Below, piece after piece: positions 32,664 through 42,098 of a stretch of DNA of 64,000 bases. Positions within the stretch are counted from its first letter, which is position 1, and each line of letters opens with the position of its first letter. The position numbers and the translations under genes are program-made. The notes beneath the pieces were generated by a model. The model was not told the origin of the DNA, did not search any database, and saw nothing but the letters and a program-made list of their open reading frames with translations. This DNA is from Candidatus Roseilinea sp. (lineage in GTDB: Bacteria; Chloroflexota; Anaerolineae; J036; Brachytrichaceae): the NCBI GenBank assembly GCA_025998955.1, contig AP024676.1:3720001-3784000 (forward strand), read 5' to 3'.

Positions 32664-33632
32664 CTACGGCGCCGGCCGACGTCGCAGCCGCCACCACACG
32701 CCAACCGGATAGCCGAGCATCTTGGCGACGTCGCCCACGACGCGGATGACCGGCACCAGCGCAATGGTCTTCAGCTTCTCTGACCAGGGCAAGCCGCGCC
32801 ACCAGCGCCCCAGCCGGCGGTAGGGCGTCCGCGTATATGCGACGACGCCGGCCAGCAGCAGGAGCGCGGCGAGCAGCTTGACCGCCGGCGCGCCCCAGAT
32901 CAGGCCGACCAACAGCGCCGGCAGCACCACCAGATACGTCATGTAGCGCACCCAGTGCCGCTTGAGGAATAGGTTCGCTTTGCCGTCGCCGCGGGCGTAG
33001 CGATAGTATTGCTTGAAGAACGCGCGCAGCGAGCCGCGCGGGCGAAAATACACTACGGCCTCTGGCACAAAAGCGAAGTCGCCGCAGCGTTCGCGCAACT
33101 TCATGTCGAAGATCAAATCCTCACAATAGTCCAGCCATTCCGGGTAGCCGCCGGCGGCTTGCCAGGCCGACTTGCGGAAGGCCACCGAGCGCGACGAGGG
33201 CAGAAACGTCTCTGCTTTGATGTCGCGCAGCTCCGGCAGCACCGTTGCGCCCATGGCTACCTCGAACGTCGTATGAGGATCGGGCGTGAAAAAGCCGGCG
33301 ACGGCATGGCAGCGCGCATCGGCCAACGGCGCGACGATCTTCTCGAGCCAATGTGGATCAAGCCGCACGCCGGCGTCGGTGCAGGCGATGATGTCGTGCG
33401 ACGCTGCGGCGATGGCCAGGTTGCGCCCACGGGAGATGTTCGCGCCGAGCGCTTCGATCACGCGCAGGTTGAAGCGCCGCTCGCCGCGCAGCAAGGCGAC
33501 CGTGTCATCGCGGCTGCCGCCGTCGCACACGACGATCTCATCCGGCCGGCGCGTCTGCGCGGCGATCGAGTCCAGCAGTGCCGGCAGGCTCGCGGCCTCG
33601 TTCAGCACGGTGAAGACCAGGGTGACGCGCAC
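32664..33632 (-). CDS. Family 2 glycosyltransferase with C-terminal membrane segments
   Basis: A 322-residue GT-A glycosyltransferase starting at GTG 33632. FTVLNEAASLPALLDSIAAQ opens the domain, VVCDGGSRDDT follows and CTDAGVRLDP provides the acidic D-x-D-like position; the CEDLIFDMKLRERCG segment carries the usual ED of processive-like enzymes. Two or three hydrophobic helices (MTYLVVLPALLVGLIWG and the following) near residue 240 anchor it to the membrane. It probably transfers sugars to lipid carriers. It shares orientation with purM but is separated by a repeat array. Confidence 0.88.
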   Translation of the reverse strand: MRVTLVFTVLNEAASLPALLDSIAAQTRRPDEIVVCDGGSRDDTVALLRGERRFNLRVIEALGANISRGRNLAIAAASHDIIACTDAGVRLDPHWLEKIVAPLADARCHAVAGFFTPDPHTTFEVAMGATVLPELRDIKAETFLPSSRSVAFRKSAWQAAGGYPEWLDYCEDLIFDMKLRERCGDFAFVPEAVVYFRPRGSLRAFFKQYYRYARGDGKANLFLKRHWVRYMTYLVVLPALLVGLIWGAPAVKLLAALLLLAGVVAYTRTPYRRLGRWWRGLPWSEKLKTIALVPVIRVVGDVAKMLGYPVGVWWRLRRRPAP

Positions 33633-33640
33633 GTTTTTCC

Positions 33641-33806
33641 AGAGGTCAGAAAGTCAGATGGTCAGAAGTCAGAGATTTCAGAGATTTCAGAGATTCGAGA
33701 TTCGAGATTAGAGATTCGAGATTCGAGATTCGAGATTCGAGATTAGAGATTAGAGATTAGAGATTAGAGATTGGATCTCTCATCCCTAATCTCTAATCTC
33801 CCAATC
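33641..33806. repeat. Composite heptad array with terminal inverted repeat
   Basis: The stretch between GT2 and purM starts with TCAGAAR-type heptads and changes into GAGATTC/GAGATTA heptads. It ends with an inverted copy, 33760-33772 against 33788-33800, which forms a hairpin. The purM C-terminus and stop codon lie inside it. Confidence 0.85.
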
Positions 33807-34768
33807 ACCCAAGACGGCTCGCCCAGCGCTGCCTGCACTACATTCGTGTGCTCCGGCGCGACGATCATCACCATGCCGATGCCGCAGTTGAACACCCGTC
33901 GCATCTCTGCGTCACCGATATTGCCGGCCGACTGGATCAGCGCGAAGACGGGGGGCATCGGCCATGCGGCGTAATCAATCTCCGCGCGCAGGCCGGGCGG
34001 CAACACGCGTGGGATGTTTTCGACGAAGCCGCCGCCGGTGATGTGCGCCAGTGCCTTGATCGGCGCGGCGGCACGCGCACGCGTGACGACATCGAGATAA
34101 CTGCGGTGCGGCGCGAGCAGCGCATCTACGAGCGGATCGTCCGGCTGCGCCGAGGCCAACCGGTCGGCCAGCACCTTGCGGATGAGTGAATAGCCGTTCG
34201 TGTGCGGCCCGGACGAGGCGAGGCCGATCAAAACGTCGCCCGGCGCGATCGCATTCAGCCGTGGCAAGAGCGCCTCGCGTTCGACCACGCCGACGATCGT
34301 CCCGGCCACGTCGAACGCGCCGTCGGCATACACACCGGGCATCTCGGCGGTCTCGCCGCCTAATAGCGCACAACCGGCATCGCGGCACGCTTCGGCCATG
34401 CCTTTCACGACCGAAGCAACCTGGCTCGGATCGAGCTTCGACGCCGCGATGTAGTCCAGGAAGAACAACGGACGCGCCCCCTGCACCAGGATGTCGTTGA
34501 TGCAGTGGTTGACGATGTCATGGCCGATGGATTCGTAGCGACCAAAGGCCGCGGCCAACTTGACCTTGGTGCCGACGCCGTCTGTGCTCGCCACTAGCAC
34601 CGGCGCGCGCATGTCCCGCAGTTGCGCCGCGTCGAACAAGCCGCCGAAGCTGCCGATGCCGGCCAGCACGTCCGGCGTATAGGTGGACTGCACCGCGGCT
34701 CGCATCAGCGCAACGGCTTCATTGCCGGCGTCAATGTCCACACCGGCGGCGGCATAGGCAGAGGTCAT
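33764..34768 (-). CDS. purM: Phosphoribosylformylglycinamidine cyclo-ligase PurM
   Basis: A 334-residue enzyme of purine synthesis that closes the imidazole ring to give aminoimidazole ribotide. ATG 34768 starts the conserved AYAAAGVDIDAGNEAV. The ATP/Mg region GGLFDAAQLR...LVASTDGVGTKVKLA, then IVNHCINDILVQGARPLFFLDY and GCALLGGETAEMPG are present, as are SSGPHTNGYSLIR and HITGGGFVENIPRVL. The usual end is near WVIG; the extra residues RLEIRDERSNL are coded by the neighbouring repeat array. No other purine gene lies nearby. Confidence 0.95.
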   Translation of the reverse strand: MTSAYAAAGVDIDAGNEAVALMRAAVQSTYTPDVLAGIGSFGGLFDAAQLRDMRAPVLVASTDGVGTKVKLAAAFGRYESIGHDIVNHCINDILVQGARPLFFLDYIAASKLDPSQVASVVKGMAEACRDAGCALLGGETAEMPGVYADGAFDVAGTIVGVVEREALLPRLNAIAPGDVLIGLASSGPHTNGYSLIRKVLADRLASAQPDDPLVDALLAPHRSYLDVVTRARAAAPIKALAHITGGGFVENIPRVLPPGLRAEIDYAAWPMPPVFALIQSAGNIGDAEMRRVFNCGIGMVMIVAPEHTNVVQAALGEPSWVIGRLEIRDERSNL

Positions 34769-34863
34769 GCGCGAATGATATATGATTCGTAGTAGCCATC
34801 GCTCGGCGTTCGGCGGGCACGATTCTGTGCCGAGCGCTGGTCGCCGGCGATTGCGCGGATGCC

Positions 34864-36243
34864 ATGCTCTACACCGAAGCCCTGGATTATCTGTATTCAC
34901 TCGCCAATTACGAACGTATCCCGATTGGCGCCTATACGCCCGAGACGCTGAACCTCGACCGGATGCGCAATGTGCTGGCCCGCCTGGGTAACCCGCAGGA
35001 GCGCTATCGCACCGTCCACGTGGCCGGCACGAAAGGCAAAGGTTCGACGTGTGCGCTCATGGCGTCGTGCCTGAAGCAGCTCGGACTGAAAGTCGGCCTG
35101 TACACCTCGCCGCACCTGAGCAGCTTCCGCGAGCGCATCCAGGTGAACGGCGAATTGATCGCGCCGGAAGCCGTCGGGGTGCTGGCGCAGAAAATCAAAG
35201 AAGCTGCCGAAGAAGTGCCCGGCCTCACCACGTTCGAGGCAGCAACGGCTATGGGCTTTTTGCACTTCTCGCGCCAGGATGTGGATTGGGCGGTGATCGA
35301 AGTCGGCCTGGGTGGCCGGTTGGACGCCACCAACGTGATCACGCCGCAGGCCGCGATCATCACCTCGATCAGCTACGACCACCAGCATATCCTCGGCAAC
35401 ACGCTGAGCGAGATCGCAGCGGAAAAGGCCGGCATCATCAAGCCCGGCGTGCCGGTGATCAGCCAGGCGCAGCCGGCAGCAGCGATGGCCGTGATCGAGC
35501 GCGTCGCGCAGGAACGCGGCGCGCCGCTCACCGTGATCGGGCGACATTGGCGCTGGACGCCAGGGCCGTTCTCGCTCGTCAAGCAATCGTTCGAGATCAA
35601 GAAGGTGTCGCTCATCCGCAGCAAGGAGAAGCCGTTCGTCAACGATCTGGAGGGTTGGTATGAAATTGCCTTGCTCGGCAAACACCAGATCGAAAACGCG
35701 GCGACCGTGATCGCGACGGTGGATGTGATCCGCGACGCGTTGCTGGCCACCGGCGCGCATGACTTCGGCGCGCGCGCCGTGCGCGATGGCTTGCGGCTGG
35801 CGACCTGGCCGGGCCGCTTCGAGATCCTGCGGGCCGATCCCCCCCTGATTGCTGACGGCGCGCACAACCTGGACAGCGCAAACAAGTTGGCAGCGACGCT
35901 AGCCGAGGTCTTCCCCGGCCGGCGCTGGACCTTCATCTTCGGCACGCTCCGGGACAAGGACGCCGAGGGCATGATCAAAGCGCTCAACCCGCGCGCGACG
36001 CGGTGGATCTTCTCGCAACAGTCCGACTCGCCGCGCGCCGTCCCGGCCGAGCAGCTGTTGGCGATCGCGGCCCAGGCGGACATCTCGCGCGCGGTTGCGT
36101 TTCCGGATTTGGCCGGTGCGCTAGACGTCGCAATCAAGGGTGACGAGCCGGTATGTATCTTCGGCAGTGTAGCTTTTGTCGGCGAGGCGCGCGTGAAATG
36201 GGCGCGGTTGACCGGCGCCGAAGCGCTGCCGGCGTGCGATTGA
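34864..36243 (+). CDS. folC: Bifunctional folylpolyglutamate synthase/dihydrofolate synthase FolC
   Basis: A 459-residue ATP-dependent Mur-ligase-family enzyme that adds glutamate to folates. The P-loop is VAGTKGKGSTCALM (about residues 57-70), followed by GLYTSPHLSSFRERI, then the catalytic region WAVIEVGLGGRLDATN and ITSISYDHQHILG. LIADGAHNLDSANKL starts the C-terminal domain. It starts at ATG 34864 and ends four bases before lon. Length is within the usual range. Confidence 0.94.
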   Translation: MLYTEALDYLYSLANYERIPIGAYTPETLNLDRMRNVLARLGNPQERYRTVHVAGTKGKGSTCALMASCLKQLGLKVGLYTSPHLSSFRERIQVNGELIAPEAVGVLAQKIKEAAEEVPGLTTFEAATAMGFLHFSRQDVDWAVIEVGLGGRLDATNVITPQAAIITSISYDHQHILGNTLSEIAAEKAGIIKPGVPVISQAQPAAAMAVIERVAQERGAPLTVIGRHWRWTPGPFSLVKQSFEIKKVSLIRSKEKPFVNDLEGWYEIALLGKHQIENAATVIATVDVIRDALLATGAHDFGARAVRDGLRLATWPGRFEILRADPPLIADGAHNLDSANKLAATLAEVFPGRRWTFIFGTLRDKDAEGMIKALNPRATRWIFSQQSDSPRAVPAEQLLAIAAQADISRAVAFPDLAGALDVAIKGDEPVCIFGSVAFVGEARVKWARLTGAEALPACD

Positions 36244-36247
36244 TTCG

Positions 36248-38770
36248 ATGAATAGTTCGTTCACCTCCCAAATGCAAGACTGGCTGATCGGTGCCAGCTT
36301 CGGCAACGGGCTGCCTCAGCAGGCCGACGCCAAAGCGCAGTTGCCGGATGTCTTCGAGGCGCCGATCTTGCCGTTGCGCGATCTGGTCGTGTACCCGCGC
36401 TCGGTCATGCCACTGACCATCGGACGCGAGCGATCGCTGCGCGCACTGGACGTGGCGCGCTCAATCGGCCTGGCCGTCACGATTGCGCAGAAGTCGGTGG
36501 ATGTCGAGGATCCGCGCCCATCCGACTTGTATGAGATCGGCACCGCGGTGGCGATCGGCCGCATGCTGAATCTGCCGGATGGGTCGGCCAGCCTGATCGT
36601 GCAAGGACGCGCGCGGGTGAAGGTGGTGGAGTGGCTACAGGCCACACCGTTCCTGATGGCGCGCGTCGAGGTGCTGCACGAGCCGCAGGTGCAGTCACCG
36701 GCAGCCGAGGCGCTCATGCGCGCCGTGCTCACCCTGTTCGACAATGTCGTGGGGCTGAACGAGCGCATCCCCGAGGAATCGTTCGTCTATGCGATGAACA
36801 TCCACGAGCCGGGATGGCTGGCCGACTTCATCGCGCAGACCATACCGCTCAACGTTACATCGCGCCAGAGCATCCTCGAAGCCGTGGATCCGGTGAGCCG
36901 CCTGCAGAAGATGAGCACCATCCTGGCGCGCGAGCTGGACGTGCTGGAGCTGGAGGATCGCATCCATGAGCGCGCGCAGAGCGAAGTGGACAAAAGCCAG
37001 CGCGAATACTACCTGCGCGAGCAGTTGCGTTCGATCCAGACGGAGCTGGGCGAGATAGACGCCGGCGTCGGCGAGATCAACCTGCTGCGCGAACGCTTGA
37101 AGAAGAAGGCTCTGCCCGATGCCGTGCGCGAACGCGCCGAGCGCGAGATCAACAAGCTCGAACAGCTCCACAGCATGTCACCCGAGGTGAGCATGGTGCG
37201 CGACTACGTCGAATGGCTGCTCGAGCTGCCGTGGACGGAGCACACCGAAGACATCCTGGACGTGAAGCGTGCTGCGCGCATCCTCGACGAGCGCCATTAC
37301 GGCCTGACCAAGGCTAAGGAGCGCATCATCGAGCACATCGCCGTGCGCAAGTTGAAGGGCGATTTGTCGCGCAGCCCGATCCTGTGCTTCGTCGGGCCGC
37401 CGGGCACGGGCAAGACCTCGCTGGCGCGCAGCATCGCCGATTCGCTCGGCCGCAGGTTCGTGCGCATGTCGGTCGGCGGGGTGCACGACGAGGCCGAGAT
37501 CCGCGGGCATCGGCGCACGTATGTCGGCGCACTGCCCGGGCGCATCTTGCAGACCATGCGCCGCGCCGGCACGATCAACCCGCTGTTTGTGCTCGACGAA
37601 ATTGACAAGCTGGGCAGCGACTTTCGCGGCGACCCAAGCGCCGCTCTGCTCGAAGTGCTCGACCCCGAACAGAACTTCGAGTTCGAGGATCATTACCTCG
37701 ACATGCCCTACGACCTGAGCCAGGTGATGTGGGTGACGACGGCCAACTATCTATACGACATCCCGCCGGCGCTGCGCGACCGGCTGGAGATCATCGAATT
37801 CGCCGGTTACGTCGAGGAAGAGAAGCTGGAGATCGCGCGCCGCTTTTTGGTGCCCAAGCAGATCGCCGAGAATGGCCTCGAGGCAGCGGAAGCAAGCAAT
37901 GGGCACAAACCGATCACGTTCAGCGACGAGGTGCTGCGCCACATCATTCGCGAGTACACCTACGAGGCCGGCGTGCGCAACTTGGATCGCGCCATCGCCA
38001 CCATTTGCCGCAAGATCGCGCGGCGCGTCGCCGAGGGTAAGCCGCACGTACACCGCCTCACGCCCAGCATGCTGCATCGCTTCCTCGGCCCGCCTCAGTT
38101 CGACTTCGGCAAGATGGACGAGCAGGATCAGATCGGCGTGGCGAACGGTGTGGCGTGGGATGAAGCCGGTGGTGATCTGATGCAGATCGAGGTCACCCTC
38201 ATGGAGGGCAAGGGCGAGCTGACGCTCACCGGCCAGCTCGGCGAGGTGATGCAAGAGAGCGCCAAAGCAGCGCTCAGCTATGCCCGCGCGCGCGCCAACG
38301 AGTTCGGCATTGCCAGGAAGACCTTCGAGAAGAACGACATTCACATTCATGTGCCGGAGGGCGCGATCGCAAAGGAGGGGCCGAGCGCCGGCATCGCCAT
38401 GGCGACGGCGCTCATCTCGGCACTGACGAAGATCCCGGTGCGGCGTGACGTGGCGATGACCGGCGAGATCACGCTGCGCGGGCGCGTGTTGCCTATTGGG
38501 GGCCTGAAAGAGAAGCTGCTCGCCGCCCACCGTGCCGGCATTCGTACCTTCATCATGCCCAAGAAGAATGCCAAGGACCTGGAAGAAGTGCCCAAGCGGA
38601 TCCAGCGTGACATGCTGCTGATCCAGGCAGCGACGATGGACGAAGTGCTGCGCGCAGCACTGGTTCGCCAGCCACAACCTGCCCCGCCAAATCAACAAAA
38701 CAACGGCGTACAAAAACCGCGCCGGTCGCCCAAGAAAACTTCATCTTCAACGAAGCCATCTAGGCGCTGA
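36248..38770 (+). CDS. lon: ATP-dependent protease Lon
   Basis: An 840-residue soluble AAA+ protease for misfolded and regulatory proteins. The N-terminal LonA domain begins PILPLRDLVVYPRSVMPL, and a coiled coil (REYYLREQLRSIQTELGE) precedes the ATPase. Walker A is GPPGTGKTSLAR (about residue 384), the sensor region is HRRTYVGALPGRI, and Walker B is LFVLDEIDK. The catalytic Ser lies in EGPSAGIAM (about 711) and the Lys in GGLKEKLLAAHRAG. The Ser loop reads AKEGPSAG where PKDGPSAG is usual. The C-terminal 40 residues are Pro/Lys-rich and probably disordered. Confidence 0.96.
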   Translation: MNSSFTSQMQDWLIGASFGNGLPQQADAKAQLPDVFEAPILPLRDLVVYPRSVMPLTIGRERSLRALDVARSIGLAVTIAQKSVDVEDPRPSDLYEIGTAVAIGRMLNLPDGSASLIVQGRARVKVVEWLQATPFLMARVEVLHEPQVQSPAAEALMRAVLTLFDNVVGLNERIPEESFVYAMNIHEPGWLADFIAQTIPLNVTSRQSILEAVDPVSRLQKMSTILARELDVLELEDRIHERAQSEVDKSQREYYLREQLRSIQTELGEIDAGVGEINLLRERLKKKALPDAVRERAEREINKLEQLHSMSPEVSMVRDYVEWLLELPWTEHTEDILDVKRAARILDERHYGLTKAKERIIEHIAVRKLKGDLSRSPILCFVGPPGTGKTSLARSIADSLGRRFVRMSVGGVHDEAEIRGHRRTYVGALPGRILQTMRRAGTINPLFVLDEIDKLGSDFRGDPSAALLEVLDPEQNFEFEDHYLDMPYDLSQVMWVTTANYLYDIPPALRDRLEIIEFAGYVEEEKLEIARRFLVPKQIAENGLEAAEASNGHKPITFSDEVLRHIIREYTYEAGVRNLDRAIATICRKIARRVAEGKPHVHRLTPSMLHRFLGPPQFDFGKMDEQDQIGVANGVAWDEAGGDLMQIEVTLMEGKGELTLTGQLGEVMQESAKAALSYARARANEFGIARKTFEKNDIHIHVPEGAIAKEGPSAGIAMATALISALTKIPVRRDVAMTGEITLRGRVLPIGGLKEKLLAAHRAGIRTFIMPKKNAKDLEEVPKRIQRDMLLIQAATMDEVLRAALVRQPQPAPPNQQNNGVQKPRRSPKKTSSSTKPSRR

Positions 38771-38779
38771 CGCTGCAAT

Positions 38780-38813
38780 CATCTTGCGACATTCATGGCA
38801 ATTTCGTAAGATG
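38780..38813 (+). terminator. Weak hairpin after lon
   Basis: CATCTTGCGA (38780-38789) pairs with TCGTAAGATG (38804-38813), with one wobble and a 14-base loop. There is no T-run after it, so it is at most a weak terminator. Confidence 0.35.
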
Positions 38814-38874
38814 TTGCTGCCGCCGGTGCACCCGCATTGGCGGCACATCGCGTTCGATTTCATCGGAGGAAACG

Positions 38875-41499
38875 ATGCCTGAATGGCTTCGCACTGTCTT
38901 GATCGTACTGGCTGTTTTGGCCGCGATTTACTTGATCGCAGTGGTGGTCCAAATCGTCTTGGCGCAGCTGCTGCGCCGGCAGGCCGAGCCGATGCGCGCC
39001 AGTATCCAGAAGGCCCAGCAGGAGGTCGCCGACGCTGCCAACAAACTCGAAGCGATCGCGCCGGCCATCAATAGTGGTCCGCGCGAGATGCCTTTCGGCC
39101 CCCTCTACGACCAGGCCCGGCTGATGCTCAAGCGCGGCACAGCCAACGTCAGCGAGGTGCGCGAACAACTGGCCGCCATCACGGCGAACGACATTCCTGC
39201 CCAGCCCTGGGTTGCGGCATTCAAACTCGTGCCGATGACCACCGAAGTCATCCGTCGCTGGCAAACGCAGCGGGGGGTCAAGACCGTGTCGGTGCATCTG
39301 ACCGAAGTCAACGATACGCTGGCCCGCATCAAACAGATCCAGGCGGATATCGCCACGATTCCTCGGCGTGAGAAAGATGCGCTGTCCCAACTGCAGAGGC
39401 GCGCCGCCGAAGCCGCTGCGACGATCGAGGGCGAGACTCGCCCGAAGCGGCCGCTGATCGAAGAACACAGCCTGTTGAAGGAAGTGAACGCCTACCTAGA
39501 GCAAGTGGACAAGCTGCTGGCGGTGCCTGAACCATCCCAGTCCGCCATCATCGCCGCCTATCCGCTGCGCATGAGGGCAAACGAGGCGCTGCAATCGCTC
39601 GACAAAATGATCACCGCCGCCGTCGAGCAGCGCACCGGCGCCGAGGCAGCGCTTGCCAAGTCCGGCGAGCAGTTGAACACATTCAGGTCGGCCATAGCAG
39701 CAGACGAGCAGGCCGGTTGTGTGCGCTCGCGCTTTGTTGCCGCAGCCGGCCAGCTTGCCGAGCGCATCGCAGCTATCCAGACGCTCGTCGCGCAGGGCGA
39801 GTATGCGTCGGCCATGGACGCGCTGGCTGGTGTAGACAACGACCTGGCGGCACAACGCGACGCCCTGGCGGCGCTCGATCAGGAGCGGGCGCGTGTGGCC
39901 GGCCTGGCCGACAAAGCGGAGCAGCGGCTCGGCGTCATCCGGGGATGGATCGCGGAGACGCCGGCGCGCTTCGAGCGCGATGTGGTTGGCGCGGCCGCAA
40001 ATCAGCTTCAGGCGCTGGTCGAGCAGTTGCGCGCCTTGATCCCGCTAGAGGAGATCGAGCGCTTGGCCGAGGCCACCGAGCTCGACCGGCAGGTGGAAGA
40101 TGTGTTCGCCCGCGCCGACCAGGCCAATGACGCCTTTGTCGCAGCGCGCACGCGCTTCGAAGCGATGATCGGCAAGCTGAACGAAGAGCAAGTGCAGTCG
40201 CTCGCGTCGTCGGCGGCGCACGTTGCGTCGGCGTTGGACGAGACGAATCGTAACTACTGGGACGATCTGACACCCGAGGCGATCACGTCCGCCGCTGAGG
40301 TGGTGACGGCACGGTGGCGCGCCATCCGCGATCGCCTTGGCGCAGTCAAAGAGGGCGCGCTGAGCGAGGTGCTCACGCAGATGGAGGGCGTTGCCGAGGT
40401 TTTCGACCGTGCCGGCGCGCTGCGCGATCGCGCGGCGCAGGCGCTTGCGCAGCGCGATGCCGACAAGCTGCAGGCCTCGACCGCGCTAAACGACGATGCG
40501 ATGGCGAAGCTATTGGCCGACATCGCACAGATCGCCACCGAGTCGCCGTCGCTGGCCGAGTTGCCGGCGCGCATTCACCAGCGCGTCGAGGCGTTGCGTG
40601 GCGAACTGCAAACACCCGCGCCGGATTATCGGCGCATCCATACCGATGCAGATCAGCTTCGCAAAGAGGCGGAGTCATTTGCGACGAACTACCGCCAACA
40701 GTTGCAGCAAGTGCGCAGCCAGCTCGGCTTGTTGAAGTATCGTCTGGAGGAGGCGCAAGGCAACCTAAGCCGGCTGCTCCAAGACCCGCGCCTTGACTTC
40801 GCCGCGCTCATCGAGCCCGCGAGCGCGGCCATCCGCGAGTGGCTGTCCGGCTACGAGGCAGCCGTCGCGGCGCCGCTGGATGCTGCGCGCGGGGTGCTGG
40901 CTGCCGGCGAGGGCGTCGAGCGCGATGCAACCGCCCAGTTGTCGTCCGCGACGGCTATAGCGAAATCCATCGGCGACAAGCTCGCTCCCACAAAGGTCGC
41001 GCTGGCCGAGTTGAACGGCGTGCTCAGCTCGGCACAGAGCGGCCTTCACGAAATGGCCAACATCGGCGGCGAGCGTTGGGGACAGCCGATGCTCGCGCCG
41101 ATCCGCGAACGGCTCGATCACATGTTCGACCGGCTGGGCCGGCTGGATCAACCGGCGCAGAAGTTCACCCCGGCGCACGCGCAGCAGGAGATGGCAGTCA
41201 TCGAAGCAATGTTGAAGGACGTGCGCAAGCAAGCGGAGGAGGCGCACGCTGACATCGCCCGGCGCGTCGCCGAGGTGCGCGAGCGCAGAGCGCAACTGGC
41301 GCAGGCATTCGCTGATGGCGACGCGCTGGTTGTGGCGAACCCGGCGCTGGAGGAGGAATGGCAGCTCGTCCGGCAGCAGGTCTCCGGCTTGGAGCTGCGC
41401 TGGACGAACGCGACCAGCTACGCCGAAGGGCTGGAGGCGATGACGCAGGCCGTCCAACGCATACAGCGATTCATCGAGCTTGGGTCGGCAAATCGCTAG
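38875..41499 (+). CDS. Large coiled-coil protein with N-terminal membrane anchor
   Basis: An 874-residue protein of no recognised family. ATG 38875 has GGAGG six to ten bases upstream. One membrane helix (TVLIVLAVLAAIYLIAVVVQIVLA, about residues 7-29) is followed by about 840 residues that are almost all helical and Ala/Glu/Gln/Leu/Arg-rich, in several coiled-coil blocks. No enzymatic motif is seen. It may be a membrane-anchored spacer or an EzrA/SMC-like cell organisation protein; this is inference from shape. It follows lon but is separated by about 100 bp with its own ribosome site. Confidence 0.7.
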   Translation: MPEWLRTVLIVLAVLAAIYLIAVVVQIVLAQLLRRQAEPMRASIQKAQQEVADAANKLEAIAPAINSGPREMPFGPLYDQARLMLKRGTANVSEVREQLAAITANDIPAQPWVAAFKLVPMTTEVIRRWQTQRGVKTVSVHLTEVNDTLARIKQIQADIATIPRREKDALSQLQRRAAEAAATIEGETRPKRPLIEEHSLLKEVNAYLEQVDKLLAVPEPSQSAIIAAYPLRMRANEALQSLDKMITAAVEQRTGAEAALAKSGEQLNTFRSAIAADEQAGCVRSRFVAAAGQLAERIAAIQTLVAQGEYASAMDALAGVDNDLAAQRDALAALDQERARVAGLADKAEQRLGVIRGWIAETPARFERDVVGAAANQLQALVEQLRALIPLEEIERLAEATELDRQVEDVFARADQANDAFVAARTRFEAMIGKLNEEQVQSLASSAAHVASALDETNRNYWDDLTPEAITSAAEVVTARWRAIRDRLGAVKEGALSEVLTQMEGVAEVFDRAGALRDRAAQALAQRDADKLQASTALNDDAMAKLLADIAQIATESPSLAELPARIHQRVEALRGELQTPAPDYRRIHTDADQLRKEAESFATNYRQQLQQVRSQLGLLKYRLEEAQGNLSRLLQDPRLDFAALIEPASAAIREWLSGYEAAVAAPLDAARGVLAAGEGVERDATAQLSSATAIAKSIGDKLAPTKVALAELNGVLSSAQSGLHEMANIGGERWGQPMLAPIRERLDHMFDRLGRLDQPAQKFTPAHAQQEMAVIEAMLKDVRKQAEEAHADIARRVAEVRERRAQLAQAFADGDALVVANPALEEEWQLVRQQVSGLELRWTNATSYAEGLEAMTQAVQRIQRFIELGSANR

Positions 41500-41520
41500 A
41501 GCAAATCCCACACCACCGAT

Positions 41521-41547
41521 GTAGGGTGCGGACTCTATTCCGCGCTT
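41521..41547 (+). repeat. Dispersed repeat, copy 1 (GTAGGGTGCGGACTCTATTC type)
   Basis: GTAGGGTGCGGACTCTATTCCGCGCTT closely resembles 42510-42536 (GTAGAGCGCGGACTCCGTTTCGCGCCG). It sits in the gap before yccF. Confidence 0.5.
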
Positions 41548-41687
41548 CAAATTCAGAATCGCTGTGGAGAGCGATCCATATCCATTCCATTTAGAATCTG
41601 TGCCCGATCTCGCGCGGCGTCTTGTCAGCTCAGCGTCATGCAAGCAACGGCGTTCATGAATGTAATCATTCGTGGAGGATTTTTACA

Positions 41688-42098
41688 GTGACTCGACCGA
41701 TCGTTTACGAGCAGACCAACCGACCAGGTTGTTTGCTACAAATTCTCTGGTTTGTGTTCATCGGCTGGTGGCTGGGCGCAATTTGGGTGGCCGTGGCCTG
41801 GGTGCTGTGCCTGACCATCGTCGGCCTGCCGCTGGGCGCAGCGATGTTGAACAACGTGCCACAGGTGATGGCGCTGCGTGGCCGGCGACTGGTTCGGGTG
41901 TCGCCGGATGGCAGCATAAGCAGTGCGCCGCAGATCAACGTCTTCATCCGCGCCATCTACTTTCTGTTGATCGGCTGGTGGCTGAGTGCGATCTGGATGG
42001 TAATCGCGTATGCGCTGTGCATGACGATCATCGGCTTGCCGCTCGGTTTCTGGATGTTCGACCTGGTGCCGACGCTCGTCACGCTCAAGCGGACGTGA
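41688..42098 (+). CDS. yccF: YccF family inner membrane protein
   Basis: A 136-residue protein with two homologous halves, starting at GTG 41688 with GGAGGA eight bases upstream; the open frame extends further but lacks similarity. Each half has IGWWLGAIWVAVAWVLCLTI-like sequence (repeated as IGWWLSAIWMVIAYALCMTI) and the IGLPLG turn, the YccF (DUF307) signature. The family has four hydrophobic segments in the membrane and no known function. A ~27-bp repeat lies upstream (41521-41547) and again downstream (42511-42537). Confidence 0.88.
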   Translation: MTRPIVYEQTNRPGCLLQILWFVFIGWWLGAIWVAVAWVLCLTIVGLPLGAAMLNNVPQVMALRGRRLVRVSPDGSISSAPQINVFIRAIYFLLIGWWLSAIWMVIAYALCMTIIGLPLGFWMFDLVPTLVTLKRT

